DNA from: Amycolatopsis bullii | GTDB taxonomy: Bacteria; Actinomycetota; Actinomycetes; Mycobacteriales; Pseudonocardiaceae | Direction: 5' to 3' | Length of the DNA: 64,000 nucleotides | Assembly: GCF_014654205.1 (NCBI RefSeq) | Contig: NZ_BNAW01000043.1 | Span: forward strand, 19,498 to 83,497 | Part shown: piece by piece, positions 63,334 to 64,000 of the stretch | Position numbering within the stretch: the first letter of the stretch is position 1 | Layout of the letters: every line of letters starts with the position of its first letter | Position numbers and translations under genes: made by a program | Notes under the pieces: generated by a model | Databases searched by the model: none | Told to the model about the DNA's origin: nothing | The model's input: the letters and a program-made list of their open reading frames with translations, nothing else

Positions 63334-64000
63334 TCAGCGGGGGTCGTAGCCCAGGTCGGGCCACAGGCCCAGCAGGGCTTCGATCTTCCGCGGGACCTGG
63401 AAGCTGTTCCGGAAGTTCGGCTTTTCGCCGATCGCCGCGAGGGCCTTGCGGAGGTCGCCGAAGGCCGGCTTCGCGGCCGACTGCCGGGTCAGCACGTAGC
63501 AGTACGTCCGGCGCGGGTAGGCGAATTCGTCGATGTGGGCCTGCAGGACGAGACCGGGCGCCTCGATCCGCGACCCGACGAGGGGGCGCCCCTGCTTCTG
63601 GCTGTAGACGGGGATCACGTGCACCCCCGCGCGCAGCGTGCGCGGCGGGTCCTGGCCCTGGCCGTCGTCGGCCCAGAGCAGCTCGACCCGGAACGGCGAT
63701 TCGCCGTCTTCGCCGGGGTGGTTGTACTCGCGCTGCAGCTCTTCGAGCCGGTACTCGGCTTCGGCGGACGGTTCGCCGCCTTCGACGAGGCTGACCAGGT
63801 AGAGCTCGGCCGGCCGCGGCCAGGCCGGGCGGGGCACGTCGGTGGCTTCGGGAGCTTCCGGCTCGGCCGCAACCGGGTTCGCGGCGGCCTCGGCCGGGGC
63901 GGCGGTGGTGGCCGGGTCCGTGCCGGCTTGCGCGGCCTCGGCGGGGTGGTCCTGGGCGCCCGGAACGGAGGGCGAAGCCGCACCGGTGCCGGCGGGCGAC
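63334..64000 (-). CDS. Hypothetical protein, 5' end outside the window
   Basis: The C-terminal part is clear: ...RPAELYLVSLVEGGEPSAEAEYRLEELQREYNHPG...ending LLGLWPDLGYDPR. The frame stays open from 63837 through the right edge as a Pro/Ala/Glu-rich low-complexity stretch (TDPATTAAPAEAAANPVAAEPEAPEA), so the GTG at 63837 is probably not the true start and the gene is truncated here. No known domain is recognised. The folded part is about 155 residues with a few aromatic residues and no membrane segment. Confidence 0.6.
   Translation of the reverse strand, partial: SPAGTGAASPSVPGAQDHPAEAAQAGTDPATTAAPAEAAANPVAAEPEAPEATDVPRPAWPRPAELYLVSLVEGGEPSAEAEYRLEELQREYNHPGEDGESPFRVELLWADDGQGQDPPRTLRAGVHVIPVYSQKQGRPLVGSRIEAPGLVLQAHIDEFAYPRRTYCYVLTRQSAAKPAFGDLRKALAAIGEKPNFRNSFQVPRKIEALLGLWPDLGYDPR

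Overview
The window is typical high-GC actinobacterial chromosome. The most likely source is a Pseudonocardiales bacterium, with Amycolatopsis or a close relative the best guess. This rests on very high GC with G/C-ending codons, many GTG starts, the block prfB-ftsE-ftsX-smpB followed by ssrA, a tmRNA tag (ADSSQREFALAA) close to the mycobacterial type, an initiator tRNA with a C1:U72 mismatch, and actinobacterial families such as PPA1309, UPF0182 and DUF2342. Genus is an inference; no 16S gene is present.

Layout. 0.4-6.6 kb: conserved housekeeping or membrane genes (DUF2342 protein, YlbL-like Lon/PDZ protease, PPA1309 protein, UPF0182 protein). 6.7-9.2 kb: two identical initiator tRNA genes flank a divergent FAD monooxygenase/TetR pair that has two perfect 13-bp operators. 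9.5-14.4 kb: PadR regulator, prfB, ftsE-ftsX (division ABC complex), smpB and an amidohydrolase. 14.4-18.6 kb: acyltransferase and a sensor/histidine kinase/response regulator operon. 18.8-19.2 kb: tmRNA, followed by about 0.7 kb of repeat-rich noncoding DNA. 20-22.7 kb: diguanylate cyclase and an MFS transporter. 22.8-30.6 kb: an IclR regulator divergent from a complete, translationally coupled histidine-utilisation operon (hutH, hutU, an M20 amidohydrolase, hutF, hutI). The M20 enzyme sits where an N-formylglutamate hydrolase would be expected.

30.5-41.3 kb: secreted lipase, Lnt/nitrilase-like membrane protein, Pit phosphate transporter with a small partner and a PHO-box-like repeat, an unknown gene pair, a two-component system whose kinase carries an unusual C-terminal extracytoplasmic domain, a second FAD monooxygenase/TetR pair with tandem 16-bp operators, and an ABC exporter. 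41.4-48.1 kb: the most unusual region. Four same-strand genes encode a TIR-NTPase, a STAND-like NTPase with helical repeats, a radical SAM/SPASM enzyme with a PqqD-like N-terminal part, and a DUF4231 two-TM protein. The architecture resembles a conflict or signalling system and matches no named system I know exactly.

48.3-64 kb: HrpB helicase with a coupled solute-binding lipoprotein, a MauE/DsbA-like thiol-redox pair, a four-gene cassette (WXG100-like protein, NlpC/P60 hydrolase, two YbaB-like proteins) suggesting type VII secretion, a secreted GH3 enzyme with a ThuA-ricin protein, a second type IIA topoisomerase (ParC/ParE-like) and a 5'-truncated gene at the right edge.

Themes across the window: tight operons with 1-4 nt overlaps, abutting or overlapping convergent genes, strong palindromic terminators of which two share the same stem, several GTG genes with a -10 hexamer 6-8 nt before the start (predicted leaderless mRNAs), and a repeated 13-bp palindrome GTCCACWGTGGAC that occurs inside genes at the cost of rare codons.
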